Below, one piece after another: positions 22,830-31,515 of a stretch of DNA of 33,204 nt. The notes under the pieces were generated by a model. The model did no database searches. It had not been told where the DNA came from and was given only the letters and a program-made list of their open reading frames with translations. The position numbers and the translations under genes are program-made. Positions within the stretch are counted from its first letter, which is position 1. Each line of letters opens with the position of its first letter. This DNA comes from Nocardia otitidiscaviarum NBRC 14405 (GTDB lineage Bacteria > Actinomycetota > Actinomycetes > Mycobacteriales > Mycobacteriaceae), in assembly GCF_000308635.1 (NCBI RefSeq), contig NZ_BAGD01000087.1:1-33204 (forward strand), written 5' to 3'.

Positions 22830-25800
22830 ATGACCAGGACCGCCGCCACCTTCCGCGAGCTTCGTTCCCGCCTGGCCGATCTCTCGATCCGCGACGAACA
22901 CCGTTTGCGTCGGCGGCTCGACAAGGTCCGCGGCGGCGATCTCAGCCAACTCGAAGCCGATATCGACGCCGCCGCCCAGCGCGTCGCCGCCCGCCGCGCC
23001 GCGGTGCCGACCATCCGCTATCCGGAGCAGCTGCCGGTCTCGGCGCGACGCGACGATATCGCGAAGGCCATCGCCGAGAACCAGGTCGTGATCGTGGCCG
23101 GTGAGACCGGCTCGGGTAAGACCACCCAGCTGCCGAAGATCTGCCTGGAGCTGGGTCGCGGCATTCGCGGCACCATCGGCCACACCCAGCCGCGGCGACT
23201 GGCCGCACGGACGGTGGCCGAGCGCATCGCGTCCGAACTCGATACCGAACTGGGCGACGTGGTGGGTTACACGGTCCGCTTCACCGATCAGGCGTCGGAT
23301 CGCACGCTGGTCAAACTCATGACCGACGGCATTCTGCTGGCCGAGATCCAGCGCGACCGGCTGCTGCGCCGCTACGACACCATCATCATCGACGAGGCGC
23401 ACGAACGCAGCCTCAATATCGACTTCCTGCTCGGCTACCTGAAACAGCTGCTGCCCAAGCGACCCGACCTCAAGATCGTCATCACCTCGGCCACCATCGA
23501 CCCGGAGCTGTTCGCGAGACATTTCGCGGACGAGACGGGTACGCCCGCACCGATCGTCGAGGTGTCGGGGCGCTCGTATCCGGTGGAGATCCGCTATCGC
23601 CCACTGTCGCTGGAGATTCCGCTCACCTCGGACGATCCCGATGACGAGGACACCGAGATCGTGGACCGCGATCCCACCGACGCCATCGCCGACGCCGTCC
23701 GGGAGCTGCAACGCGAAGGCGACGGCGACATCCTGGTCTTCCTGTCCGGGGAACGCGAAATCCGGGACACCGCCGACTCGTTGCGCGATCTGAAGCTGCC
23801 GCGCACCGAGATCCTGCCGCTGTACGCGCGGCTGTCGGCGGCCGAACAGCACAAGGTGTTCGCGCCGCATACCGGCCGCCGCGTGGTGCTGGCCACCAAT
23901 GTGGCCGAGACCTCGCTCACCGTGCCCGGTATCCGCTACGTCATCGACCCGGGCACCGCACGCATCTCGCGGTACTCCATGCGCACCAAGGTGCAGCGAC
24001 TGCCCATCGAGCCGATCTCCCAGGCGTCGGCGCGGCAGCGCTCGGGCCGCTGCGGCCGCGTGGCGGACGGCATCGCGATCCGCCTGTACTCCGAGGACGA
24101 TTTCGACTCGCGCCCCACCTTCACCGAACCGGAGATCCTGCGCACCAATCTGGCCGCGGTCATTCTCCAGATGACGGCGCTGGGACTCGGGGATATCGAG
24201 AGCTTCCCGTTCGTGGAGGCACCCGACAGCCGCGCCATCCGTGACGGCATCGCGCTGCTCGAGGAGTTGGGCGCGCTCGGCCGCCGCTCCGAGTCCGAAT
24301 CGGCCGCGCGGCCCGGCATTGCGGACGCCGGACTGGTACTGACCCCGGTCGGCCGCGATATGTCACAGCTGCCGGTCGATCCGCGCATGGCGCGCATGCT
24401 GGTGGAGGCGCACCGCAACGGCACCCTGCCCGAGGTGCTGCGCATCGTCGCGGCGCTGTCGATTCAGGATGTGCGCGAACGGCCGGTGGAGCATCAGCAG
24501 GCGGCCGACACCAAACATGCGCGGTTCACCGTGGAGGGTTCGGACTTCCTGGCCTACCTACGCCTCTGGGACTACCTCTCGGATCAGCGGAAAGCACTGT
24601 CGTCCAACCAGTTCCGGCGGCTGTGCCGCGACGAGTTCCTGCATTACCTGCGCATTCGGGAGTGGCAGGACCTACACGGGCAGCTGCGCACCATCACCCG
24701 TGGGCTCGGCTGGACGGTCGAGGAGCGCAGCGAGCGATCGGTGCTCGGCGACGATGCCCTGCCGTGGGATACCACCTCGATCCACCAGGCGCTGCTGTCC
24801 GGCATGCTCTCGCATCTCGGTGTGCGCGAAGCGGAATCGCGGGAGTTCCTGGGTGCCCGCAATGCCAAGTTCATGATTTTTCCGGGCTCGTCGCTGGCCA
24901 AGAAGCCGCCGCGCTGGGTGATGGCCGCCGAACTGGTGGAGACCTCCCGGCTGTGGGGCCGCATGGCCGCGCGGATCGAACCGGAATGGGCCGAGCGCCT
25001 GGCCGGGGACCTGGTCAAACGCACCTACTCCGAACCGCATTGGTCGTCCAAGCGTGGCGCGGCCATGGCCTACGAGCGCGTCACGCTCTACGGGGTGCCG
25101 CTGGTGACGCAGCGGCGGGTGGACTTCGGGCGCATCGACCAGCAGCTGTCCCGCGAGCTGTTCATCCGGCATGCCCTGGTGCAGGGCGAGTGGCAGACCA
25201 GACACGCCTTCTTCCAACGCAATCGGGATCTGCTCGAGGATGTCGCCGATCTGGAGCACCGGGCCCGGCGACGCGACATCCTGGTCGACGACCAGGTGCT
25301 GTTCGACTTCTACGACCAGCGGATTCCCGCCGACGTGGTGTCGGTGCGGCATTTCGACAGCTGGTGGAAGAAGGAGCAGCGCAAGAATCCGGACCTGCTG
25401 GACTTCACCGCCTCCACCATCGTCAACGAGGATGCGGCACTGCTGGATCCGACCGCCTACCCGGACAGCTGGCGGCAGGGTGAGCTGACCTTCCCGCTCA
25501 CCTATCAATTCGAACCCGGCCAGGCCGATGACGGTGTCACCGTGCACATTCCGGTGGCCCAGCTGGCGCACGTGCGCGCGGTGGGCTTCGACTGGCTGGT
25601 GCCGGGCATGCGCGAGGAACTGGTCACCGCACTCATCAAGACGCTGCCGAAGCAGTTGCGGCGCATGGTGGTTCCGGCACCGGACTACGCGCGCGCGGCG
25701 CTGGAGACGCTCACGCCGCGCGCCGAACCACTGCGCACCGGGCTGGCGCGGGAACTGTCGCGACTCGGATCGGTCACCATCGCGCCCGGACAGCTGGATC

Positions 25801-26831
25801 CGGCGGGCCTGCCCGATCATCTGCGCATGACCTTCGCCGCGGTCGACCAGGCCGGGGCGATCGTGGCGCGCAGCAAGAGCCTGGCGGAGCTGAAGCACGG
25901 GCTGGCCGAACAGGTGTCGAAATCGGTGGCGCGGGCCAATAACGCCGCCGAACGCGCACCCGCCACGGTGTGGACCTCGGAATCGCTCGGCGAGCTGCCG
26001 ACCTCGGTCAAGCGCCAGGTGGGGGGTCAGACCATCACCGGCTATCCGGCCCTGGTGGCCGAATCGGAGGGGGTGGCGGTCCGGGTGCTCAGTTCACCGG
26101 GCGAACAGGCCGCGGCCATGCGGGTCGGTACGCGCACCCTGCTGCTCGGTGCGCTGCCGACGTCGCCGCGTACGGTCACCGCGGGGCTGCCACCCGCGGA
26201 TCGGCTTGCGCTGAGCCAGAATCCGTACGGTTCGCTGGATGCGCTGCTGGAGGACTGCCGCGCCTGCGCCGCCGATGAGCTCATCACCGCCGCGGGTGGT
26301 CCGGTGCGCGGTCCCGAGCAGTTCCAGGCACTCGTGGAGCGGGTGCGACCGGAGTTCGGCACCGCGGTGGCGCGGATCGTGCGTCTGGTGGTGCCGGTGT
26401 TGGCCGAGGCGCACCGGGTGCGGTCGGCGCTGGTCGACACCCGTGATCGCGAGGCGGTCGAGGATGTGCGCCATCAGCTCGACGATCTGGTGTTCCCCGG
26501 ATTCATCTCCGAATGGGGCAGCGCGCGGCTGCGCGAGCTGCCCCGCTATCTCGAGGCCGCGCGGCTGCGGTTGGAGGCGCTGCCCGCCGCCGCCGGACGG
26601 GACCGGCAGGGGATGATCGAACTGGACCGCGTGCACGCCGCCTACGATCGGCTGGTCGACGCGCTGCCCGAGGGGCGGCGCGGCGGGCGCGATGTGGTCG
26701 AGATCTGGTGGATGATCGAGGAATTGCGGGTGAGTCTGTTCGCGCAGCAGTTGGGGACGCCGTATCCGGTGTCGGTCAAGCGGATCGAGAAGGCGATCGA
26801 GGCGGTGCGGAAGGCTCCCGCGCGACGGTGA
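22830..26831 (+). CDS. hrpA: ATP-dependent RNA helicase HrpA (DEAH box)
   Basis: A 1333-aa DEAH-box helicase acting on RNA, possibly on stalled ribosomes as shown for the E. coli protein. Motif I GETGSGKTTQ is near residues 91-100, motif II IIDEAHERS near 186-194, motif III TSATID near 225, and motif VI QRSGRCGR near 400. The helicase core is followed by the HA2/OB region, and the long C-terminal DUF3418 extension (about residues 700-1320) is present, which separates HrpA from the shorter HrpB. Start is ATG 22830. It is convergent with nrdR across a 66-nt gap with no clear terminator. Confidence 0.96.
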   Translation: MTRTAATFRELRSRLADLSIRDEHRLRRRLDKVRGGDLSQLEADIDAAAQRVAARRAAVPTIRYPEQLPVSARRDDIAKAIAENQVVIVAGETGSGKTTQLPKICLELGRGIRGTIGHTQPRRLAARTVAERIASELDTELGDVVGYTVRFTDQASDRTLVKLMTDGILLAEIQRDRLLRRYDTIIIDEAHERSLNIDFLLGYLKQLLPKRPDLKIVITSATIDPELFARHFADETGTPAPIVEVSGRSYPVEIRYRPLSLEIPLTSDDPDDEDTEIVDRDPTDAIADAVRELQREGDGDILVFLSGEREIRDTADSLRDLKLPRTEILPLYARLSAAEQHKVFAPHTGRRVVLATNVAETSLTVPGIRYVIDPGTARISRYSMRTKVQRLPIEPISQASARQRSGRCGRVADGIAIRLYSEDDFDSRPTFTEPEILRTNLAAVILQMTALGLGDIESFPFVEAPDSRAIRDGIALLEELGALGRRSESESAARPGIADAGLVLTPVGRDMSQLPVDPRMARMLVEAHRNGTLPEVLRIVAALSIQDVRERPVEHQQAADTKHARFTVEGSDFLAYLRLWDYLSDQRKALSSNQFRRLCRDEFLHYLRIREWQDLHGQLRTITRGLGWTVEERSERSVLGDDALPWDTTSIHQALLSGMLSHLGVREAESREFLGARNAKFMIFPGSSLAKKPPRWVMAAELVETSRLWGRMAARIEPEWAERLAGDLVKRTYSEPHWSSKRGAAMAYERVTLYGVPLVTQRRVDFGRIDQQLSRELFIRHALVQGEWQTRHAFFQRNRDLLEDVADLEHRARRRDILVDDQVLFDFYDQRIPADVVSVRHFDSWWKKEQRKNPDLLDFTASTIVNEDAALLDPTAYPDSWRQGELTFPLTYQFEPGQADDGVTVHIPVAQLAHVRAVGFDWLVPGMREELVTALIKTLPKQLRRMVVPAPDYARAALETLTPRAEPLRTGLARELSRLGSVTIAPGQLDPAGLPDHLRMTFAAVDQAGAIVARSKSLAELKHGLAEQVSKSVARANNAAERAPATVWTSESLGELPTSVKRQVGGQTITGYPALVAESEGVAVRVLSSPGEQAAAMRVGTRTLLLGALPTSPRTVTAGLPPADRLALSQNPYGSLDALLEDCRACAADELITAAGGPVRGPEQFQALVERVRPEFGTAVARIVRLVVPVLAEAHRVRSALVDTRDREAVEDVRHQLDDLVFPGFISEWGSARLRELPRYLEAARLRLEALPAAAGRDRQGMIELDRVHAAYDRLVDALPEGRRGGRDVVEIWWMIEELRVSLFAQQLGTPYPVSVKRIEKAIEAVRKAPARR

Positions 26832-26897
26832 GGGTGCCGCGGCCGGGACTCGGCGGTAGGAGTGAAGGTTGCCGTTCGGCCGCAGGGCGGCGAGCCC

Positions 26898-27374
26898 TCA
26901 GTCCGCGGTCGCGCCGACGGACTGTTCCTCGCGGTGTTTGCGTAGTTCGGCGATCTCGCGTTCGAAATCCTCTGCGGAGCTGAAGGATCGGTAGACGGAG
27001 GCGAAGCGGAGGTAGGCGACCTCGTCGAGGTCGCGCAGCGGGCCGAGGATGGCGAGGCCGACCTCGTGGCTGGGCACCTCCGGGGAGCCCTTGGCGCGTA
27101 CCGCATCCTCCACCTGCTGGGCGAGCAGGTTGAGGGCGTCGTCGTCGACCTCGCGGCCTTGGCAGGCGCGTCGCACGCCGCGGATCACCTTTTCGCGGCT
27201 GAACGCCTCGCTCACGCCGCTGCGCTTCACCACCGAGAGAATCGCGGTTTCGACCGTGCTGAACCGCCGCCCACACTGCGGGCAGGCACGTCGCCTCCTG
27301 ATGGCGGTGCCTTCCTCGGCCTCACGCGAGTCGACCACCCGGGAATCCGGGTGACGACAGTACGGGCAATGCAT
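26898..27374 (-). CDS. nrdR: Transcriptional repressor NrdR
   Basis: Zinc-ribbon/ATP-cone repressor of ribonucleotide reductase genes. The 158-aa protein starts MHCPYCRHPD; the four zinc Cys are in CPYC and CPQC, followed by RRFSTVE, the basic VVKRSGVSEAFSREKVIRGV of the ATP cone, and DEVAYLRFASVYRSF near the end. I chose ATG 27374 because the family begins at MxCPxC; an in-frame extension to 27410 adds 12 residues with no family match. The nrdR-lexA proximity is a conserved actinobacterial arrangement. Confidence 0.97.
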   Translation of the reverse strand: MHCPYCRHPDSRVVDSREAEEGTAIRRRRACPQCGRRFSTVETAILSVVKRSGVSEAFSREKVIRGVRRACQGREVDDDALNLLAQQVEDAVRAKGSPEVPSHEVGLAILGPLRDLDEVAYLRFASVYRSFSSAEDFEREIAELRKHREEQSVGATAD

Positions 27375-27459
27375 TCCGGATCCTTCGTCGATGCCTGGGG
27401 TCCTCAGCAACCCCGAGGATACCCGGCGGGACGCAATTACCGTGCGCCCGGTCTTGACA

Positions 27460-28737
27460 TCAGGCCGTCAGCTGCCACTGCGAGGTCACGTCGGCGAGCA
27501 GATCCGGCAATCTGACCAGGAGGCGGCCGTTCGCCAGCTTGGCCGGGAAGGGTTCGGCCAGAACCGGTCTCGCGACCGCGGGATCGGCGACCATGGCCAG
27601 ATAGCTGGGCAGCAGATCGTTGACGATGTAGTGCCAGCGCGTGTCCCGATCGGCCCAATTGAAATCGGGCAGCGGCGTGCGCAGTGAGATGGTGCGCCCG
27701 CCCGCCTCGGCGGTGAGGGTGGTGGGCGCGAAGACGCCGGGGGCGCGCACGCCGGGTACGGCCGCCTTCCCGGCGACGGTGCTCACGTAGGTCATGACCC
27801 GGCCCATGGCACCCCGCCCCCGGGAGGTCACATCCCACTGGTCGGCGATGATCTGATTCTGTTCCCGGTCGGTCATCCGCACCGCCGCGTCCGCCAGGCC
27901 GGCCGGGGTGCCGGCCGCGATTCCGCGCCAGGCCAGGATGGCGTTCTCGTCCAGGACCCCGGCCCGGTACATCTCCTCCACCGCGGCCAGGCCACCGGCC
28001 ACGTACGCCTCGTGCATCGGCACCTGGTCGATGAAGATGTGCTTCTGCATGATCATCAGTCGGGTCTGATACCAGGTCAGATCCGCGGCGGTGAGCCGTG
28101 CGCCCGCGCTGGCCAGCAGCTGGATATCCGAGGGCAGGATGTCGAGCAGCTCCGGCGGTGTGGCGCGCAGCAGGTCGGCCACGGCATTGCCGAGCTGGTG
28201 CACGCCGGGCACGCTCACGATCGCGCCCATATCGCTCATATCGAAGAAGCCGGAGGCGAACGAGCCGCCCGCCAGCCCGGCCAGTCCCACCCAGTAGAAG
28301 TCCGGATGCTCGTTGTTGAGCCGCAGATAGTTCACATACACCTGGGTGAAGGTGCGGGTATTGGCGTCAACGCCGAGGGTGGGGTCCCAGGCCGCCAGGT
28401 CGATATCGGCATGGCGGGTGGCGACCGTGAGCCAGTACTGATGCAGCAGCGTGGCATAGCGGCGCGGTGCCACACCCGCCGCGCGGACCTCGTCGAGTGC
28501 CAGGCGCAGCGACTCCGGGTCCAGCGGCAACGCCGGATGCAGCCCGCCACCACCGGCCCCGTCGCCGTTCACCGGCGGCAGGTCCAGGTAGGCGGCATAG
28601 GCCGAGTCGGCATGGGCCGCCGGTGCCGTGACGAGTGTGGCCGGTACCGCGACCATGCCCAGTGCCAGGCAGCTCGCCATGCCCAGCAGTCGAACCACGG
28701 CCCCGGTCCGCCGATTTCCCCTACTACGTCCGCTCAT
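27460..28737 (-). CDS. Secreted protein of unknown function
   Basis: A 425-aa protein with a classical signal peptide: basic start (MSGRSRGNRR), hydrophobic core (LLGMASCLALGMVAVPATLV), and a probable cleavage site after AHA at residue 43. The mature part is rich in Trp, Tyr and His: LLHQYWLTVATRHADIDLAA, a NEHPDFYWVGLAGLAGGSFA segment followed by FDMSDMG, MIMQKHIFIDQVPMHEAY, and a DTRWHYIVNDLLPSYLAMV segment near the C-terminus. There are no lipobox and no membrane anchor. I do not recognise the family and propose no activity. ATG 28737 is preferred over GTG 28746 because the AGGGGA lies at a workable distance. Confidence 0.75.
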   Translation of the reverse strand: MSGRSRGNRRTGAVVRLLGMASCLALGMVAVPATLVTAPAAHADSAYAAYLDLPPVNGDGAGGGGLHPALPLDPESLRLALDEVRAAGVAPRRYATLLHQYWLTVATRHADIDLAAWDPTLGVDANTRTFTQVYVNYLRLNNEHPDFYWVGLAGLAGGSFASGFFDMSDMGAIVSVPGVHQLGNAVADLLRATPPELLDILPSDIQLLASAGARLTAADLTWYQTRLMIMQKHIFIDQVPMHEAYVAGGLAAVEEMYRAGVLDENAILAWRGIAAGTPAGLADAAVRMTDREQNQIIADQWDVTSRGRGAMGRVMTYVSTVAGKAAVPGVRAPGVFAPTTLTAEAGGRTISLRTPLPDFNWADRDTRWHYIVNDLLPSYLAMVADPAVARPVLAEPFPAKLANGRLLVRLPDLLADVTSQWQLTA

Positions 28738-28887
28738 CGATCGCACATTCCCCTGTTGCCTCGGTCACATCCCCGAGGAACGTAGCAACACGTTTCAGTT
28801 TGCGATCAACAATTCCGGCCATACCCCGTGGCCCATTCGACCCAACTCCCGCGGCGACCTTCCCCAGTCGCCGCGGAAGCCGAACGC

Positions 28888-29343
28888 CTAGCGCGGAACA
28901 GCGGGCGGCACCTGGGCGGGCGCGATCTCGCTGGACATGATCTCGGCGGGCATGATCTCGGCGGGCACGGTCTGCGAGCCGAACTCACCGGCACGCAGCT
29001 GTGCCAGCGCGATCAGACCCGCCACCGCCATGGCGCTCACCAGCGCCGCGATGGCCAGTGCCGCGAGCCCGGCCTGTGCACGCTGCACCCGACTGAACGA
29101 GCGGCGGCGGCGCATCGCCTCGGGTTCGATGCGCATCACGACATGGTCGCGACGCATCCGCGCCCGGCCGTAGGACACGACACCGGGGCGTGGCCGATTC
29201 CGACATGGCCGCCGTTCCGCGACCGGGCGCGACGCGGCATCCACGACACGCGCGGGCGCGAAGCTGGCGCGGATGGCGCGCGGGATGGTGTCGAAGCCGA
29301 GATCGCTTCCCAGGGTGTCGAATTCGCTGACCACAGTGCGCAT
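28888..29343 (-). CDS. SOS-linked single-pass membrane protein, Rv2719c/DivS position, no LysM
   Basis: A 151-aa protein with an 80-residue basic cytoplasmic N-terminus, one membrane segment (about residues 91-116, AGLAALAIAALVSAMAVAGL) and a short 35-residue outer tail. It holds the position divergent to lexA that in mycobacteria belongs to Rv2719c, an SOS-induced LysM protein. Here no LysM domain is present; the tail is a degenerate pentapeptide repeat (PAEIM, PAEIM, SSEIA, PAQVP). ATG 29343 has GGAGG 8 nt upstream. Two LexA-box-like sites lie 46-77 nt before the start, so SOS control is expected. Equivalence with Rv2719c/DivS rests on position and topology, not on shared domain sequence. 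Confidence 0.7.
   Translation of the reverse strand: MRTVVSEFDTLGSDLGFDTIPRAIRASFAPARVVDAASRPVAERRPCRNRPRPGVVSYGRARMRRDHVVMRIEPEAMRRRRSFSRVQRAQAGLAALAIAALVSAMAVAGLIALAQLRAGEFGSQTVPAEIMPAEIMSSEIAPAQVPPAVPR
28924..28968. repeat. 15-bp tandem repeat, three units, in frame
   Basis: Three consecutive 15-nt units read gatctcgctggacat, gatctcggcgggcat, gatctcggcgggcac, with a decayed fourth (ggtctgcg) after them. They lie in the 3' end of the SOS-linked membrane protein gene and encode its repeated PAEIM-type pentapeptides. The length is a multiple of three, so copy-number change would not shift the frame. Confidence 0.8.
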
Positions 29344-29389
29344 CGAACAAACCTCCGAAGTGGGCTTATGGTGGATGTGCCGAACATGT

Positions 29390-29405
29390 TCGATCATGTG
29401 TTCGA
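29390..29405. promoter_or_regulatory. LexA (SOS) box 1
   Basis: TCGATCATGTGTTCGA matches the actinobacterial/Bacillus-type consensus TCGAAC-N4-GTTCGA with one mismatch. It lies 46 nt upstream of the start of the divergent membrane protein gene. Confidence 0.8.
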
Positions 29406-29420
29406 AGAACTGATGTTCGA
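29405..29420. promoter_or_regulatory. LexA (SOS) box 2
   Basis: AAGAACTGATGTTCGA matches TCGAAC-N4-GTTCGA except for the first two bases. It abuts box 1, sharing one base, so two LexA dimers could bind side by side. Confidence 0.6.
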
Positions 29421-29468
29421 ATTTCTACCACGCCCCACCGACAGATTCCAGTATTTCCGCGACATGCG

Positions 29469-29484
29469 TCGAACAGATGTTTGA
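29469..29484. promoter_or_regulatory. LexA (SOS) box 3, lexA-proximal
   Basis: TCGAACAGATGTTTGA matches TCGAAC-N4-GTTCGA with one mismatch. It is 110 nt upstream of the lexA GTG and is the likely autoregulatory site of lexA. Confidence 0.8.
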
Positions 29485-29594
29485 TCCAGCGCGGCCCTCG
29501 GACTACAGTCGAAGCACGAATTCCGGGTAGCTACCCACAATTCCGGTGCAGCAGCATTCCGGTGAGACACAGCAGGGAACGGAGGACGACGGCG

Positions 29595-30335
29595 GTGAGC
29601 GAACACGGCGGCGTGGACGGTGACAACGAACCGGTCGGCGACGACAGCACCGAAGCGTCCGGCACCGGGGCGGATCTCACCGTCCGGCAGCGCAAGGTGC
29701 TGGAGGTCATCCGCACCTCGGTGAGCGACCGCGGCTATCCGCCGAGCATCCGCGAGATCGGCGACGCCGTCGGTCTCACCTCCACCTCCTCGGTCGCCCA
29801 TCAGTTGCGCGCCCTGGAGCGCAAGGGCTACCTGCGGCGCGATCCCAATCGGCCACGCGCCGTGGATGTCCGGGGCCTGGACGAGACGGCCGTGCGCGCC
29901 ACCGGCGTGACCCAGCTGCGTCCGGTCGGCGCGGAACCCGGCGATTCCGGCGATCAGCCCATCCCGACCTACGTGCCCGTGCTGGGCCGGATCGCCGCCG
30001 GTGGTCCGATCCTGGCCGAGCAGGCGGTGGAGGATGTCTTCCCGCTGCCGCGCGAGTTGGTCGGCGAGGGTTCGCTGTTCCTGTTGAAGGTGGTCGGCCA
30101 GTCCATGGTCGACGCCGCCATCTGCGACGGCGACTGGGTGGTCGTGCGCCAGCAGAACGTGGCCGACAACGGCGATATCGTGGCCGCCATGATCGACGGC
30201 GAGGCCACGGTCAAGACCTTCAAGCGCACCGGCTCCCAGGTGTGGCTGATGCCGCACAACCCGCTGTTCGAGCCCATCCCGGGCAATGACGCACAGATTC
30301 TCGGCAAGGTTGTCACGGTGATCCGCAAGATCTGA
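29595..30335 (+). CDS. lexA: SOS repressor LexA
   Basis: Represses DNA-damage genes and self-cleaves when stimulated by RecA filaments. The start is GTG 29595 (SEHGGVDGD), with GGAGG 9 nt upstream, giving 246 aa. Upstream in-frame codons run into LexA box 3 and are not coding. The winged-helix domain is at about residues 27-92 (LTVRQRKVLEVIRTSVSDRG, IREIGDAVGLTSTSSVAHQL). The autocleavage Ala135-Gly136 is in LGRIAAGGPI; the catalytic Ser170 is in VGQSMVD and Lys207 in EATVKTF. The extended N-terminal tail of about 25 residues is normal for actinobacterial LexA. The gene is followed by a strong terminator. Confidence 0.98.
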   Translation: MSEHGGVDGDNEPVGDDSTEASGTGADLTVRQRKVLEVIRTSVSDRGYPPSIREIGDAVGLTSTSSVAHQLRALERKGYLRRDPNRPRAVDVRGLDETAVRATGVTQLRPVGAEPGDSGDQPIPTYVPVLGRIAAGGPILAEQAVEDVFPLPRELVGEGSLFLLKVVGQSMVDAAICDGDWVVVRQQNVADNGDIVAAMIDGEATVKTFKRTGSQVWLMPHNPLFEPIPGNDAQILGKVVTVIRKI

Positions 30336-30346
30336 CCGTGCCGAAC

Positions 30347-30401
30347 CCGCCGTGGCCGGGCGCCCGCCCCGCAGACCGGGCGCCGGGCCACGGCGGTTTT
30401 T
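30347..30401 (+). terminator. Rho-independent terminator of lexA
   Basis: CCGCCGTGGCC pairs with GGCCACGGCGG, the interior also pairs (CGGGCGCC with GGCGCCCG-like bases), and the stem is followed at once by five T residues (30397-30401). It starts 12 nt after the lexA stop. Confidence 0.88.
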
Positions 30402-30422
30402 CGTCTCGACGATCCTTCGCCG

Positions 30423-30887
30423 CTACGTCGCCGTGATACCGCCCCACACCGCGCGCGAGCCGCTCTCACCGACGCGGTAGATCTGCGCACTCGCCGCGAC
30501 CCCGGCGACGATCGCGAGCACGATGAGGACACTCACCACGGGACGGCCGATGGTCGCGCCGCGCTCCTCGCGCCAGTGCCAGAACAGCAGCAGGAGCGCC
30601 ACCACCAGCAGCGGGATCACGTAGTAGAGGGTGGCGCGGCCGAGCTCGACGTGCTCGTCGATGGCCGGCGTGCTGCCCACTCTGGTGTACAGCCACTCGC
30701 CCGCGTCGATGGTGAGCGGTGTCAGCGCGACCACCACCACCGCCAGGACCGCGGTCGGCCACACGAGTCGCCGGCGCGCGGCCACCCACAGTGCGCAGAG
30801 GATGAGCAGCGCCGCGGTGAGCGGCACCAGCACCACCAGTGCGTGCACCAGTAGGACGTGCGCGGGCAGTCCGTCGAGGGTCGTCAT
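30423..30887 (-). CDS. DUF2231 membrane protein
   Basis: A 154-aa protein with four hydrophobic segments. It begins with the DUF2231 signature (LDGLPAHVLLVHALVVLVP); the conserved His residues in PAHVLLVHA and in HVELGR are present, and WHWREERG lies between the last two helices. DUF2231 proteins are bacterial inner-membrane proteins of uncertain function, some proposed to interact with haem or quinone. ATG 30887 has GGAGG upstream. It is convergent with lexA and appears monocistronic. Confidence 0.85.
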   Translation of the reverse strand: MTTLDGLPAHVLLVHALVVLVPLTAALLILCALWVAARRRLVWPTAVLAVVVVALTPLTIDAGEWLYTRVGSTPAIDEHVELGRATLYYVIPLLVVALLLLFWHWREERGATIGRPVVSVLIVLAIVAGVAASAQIYRVGESGSRAVWGGITAT

Positions 30888-30954
30888 GGCAGCGCCTCCG
30901 TTCCGTCGCGCGGATACCGGGAACAACGTATCCCGGCGCGCCACGGTTCGGGTG

Positions 30955-31515
30955 TCAGCCGCCCGCGACTTCCGTCCGTGCGGTCTCGGCGGGCTCGATC
31001 CGGGACATGAGGACGGTCGCCTCGTTGTCCTCGGCCGGTTCGGCGGGTTGGGCGTCGGTCGGGCCGACCAGCGGCACGGTCAGATAGCCGAGCAGTTCGT
31101 ATCGCACCGGAACGGTGAGCGCCGCCGAATGACGGTCGTGGGCGATGAACGCGAGACCGGGGCCGAGCACGGAGCGCACGGCGTCGAGCCAGCGTCCGTC
31201 GGTCACCCGGCAGTCCGCCCAGGGGAAGTACTCGAGCCCGGTGCGCAGGAAGAACCGTTCACCGATGCCCGCGCGGCGCAGCAGTTCCCCATGCCACTCG
31301 TCGACGCGGGGCTTGGCGGTCCCGGCGTAGATGCGCTGGTTCGGCGCCGGGTTGGCGGTGCCGAAATCGGCGAGGGTGTCCAGCAGCTGCTGGGGCAGCT
31401 CGTCGGCGCGCACGAAACCGAGGACCTCCAGCCCCTCCAGGAGCCGGGGTAGTTCACTCGCGCGCCGCTGATCCTCGTGGAGCTTGAACTTGCGTCGAAT
31501 GCTGTCGCTGCGCAT
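30955..31515 (-). CDS. Hypothetical protein, 186 aa
   Basis: A soluble, mixed alpha/beta protein without signal peptide or membrane segment. Visible features are a basic N-terminus (MRSDSIRRKFKLHEDQRR), an LLEGLEVLGFVRADELPQQL helix, NQRIYAGTAKPRVDEWHGEL, the aromatic FFLRTGLEYFPWADCRV, and a Pro/Glu-rich C-terminal tail. ATG 31515 is the only good start. I do not recognise the family. Both neighbours on its strand are separated by gaps, so it is probably monocistronic. Confidence 0.6.
   Translation of the reverse strand: MRSDSIRRKFKLHEDQRRASELPRLLEGLEVLGFVRADELPQQLLDTLADFGTANPAPNQRIYAGTAKPRVDEWHGELLRRAGIGERFFLRTGLEYFPWADCRVTDGRWLDAVRSVLGPGLAFIAHDRHSAALTVPVRYELLGYLTVPLVGPTDAQPAEPAEDNEATVLMSRIEPAETARTEVAGG

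Noticed and set aside
29381..29392. CGAACATGTTCG as a further LexA box
   Set aside because: The half-sites are separated by 2 nt instead of 4, and it overlaps the better-matching box 1.
29481..29594. In-frame extension of lexA upstream of GTG 29595
   Set aside because: It would start inside LexA box 3 and lacks LexA-like sequence; a good Shine-Dalgarno precedes 29595.
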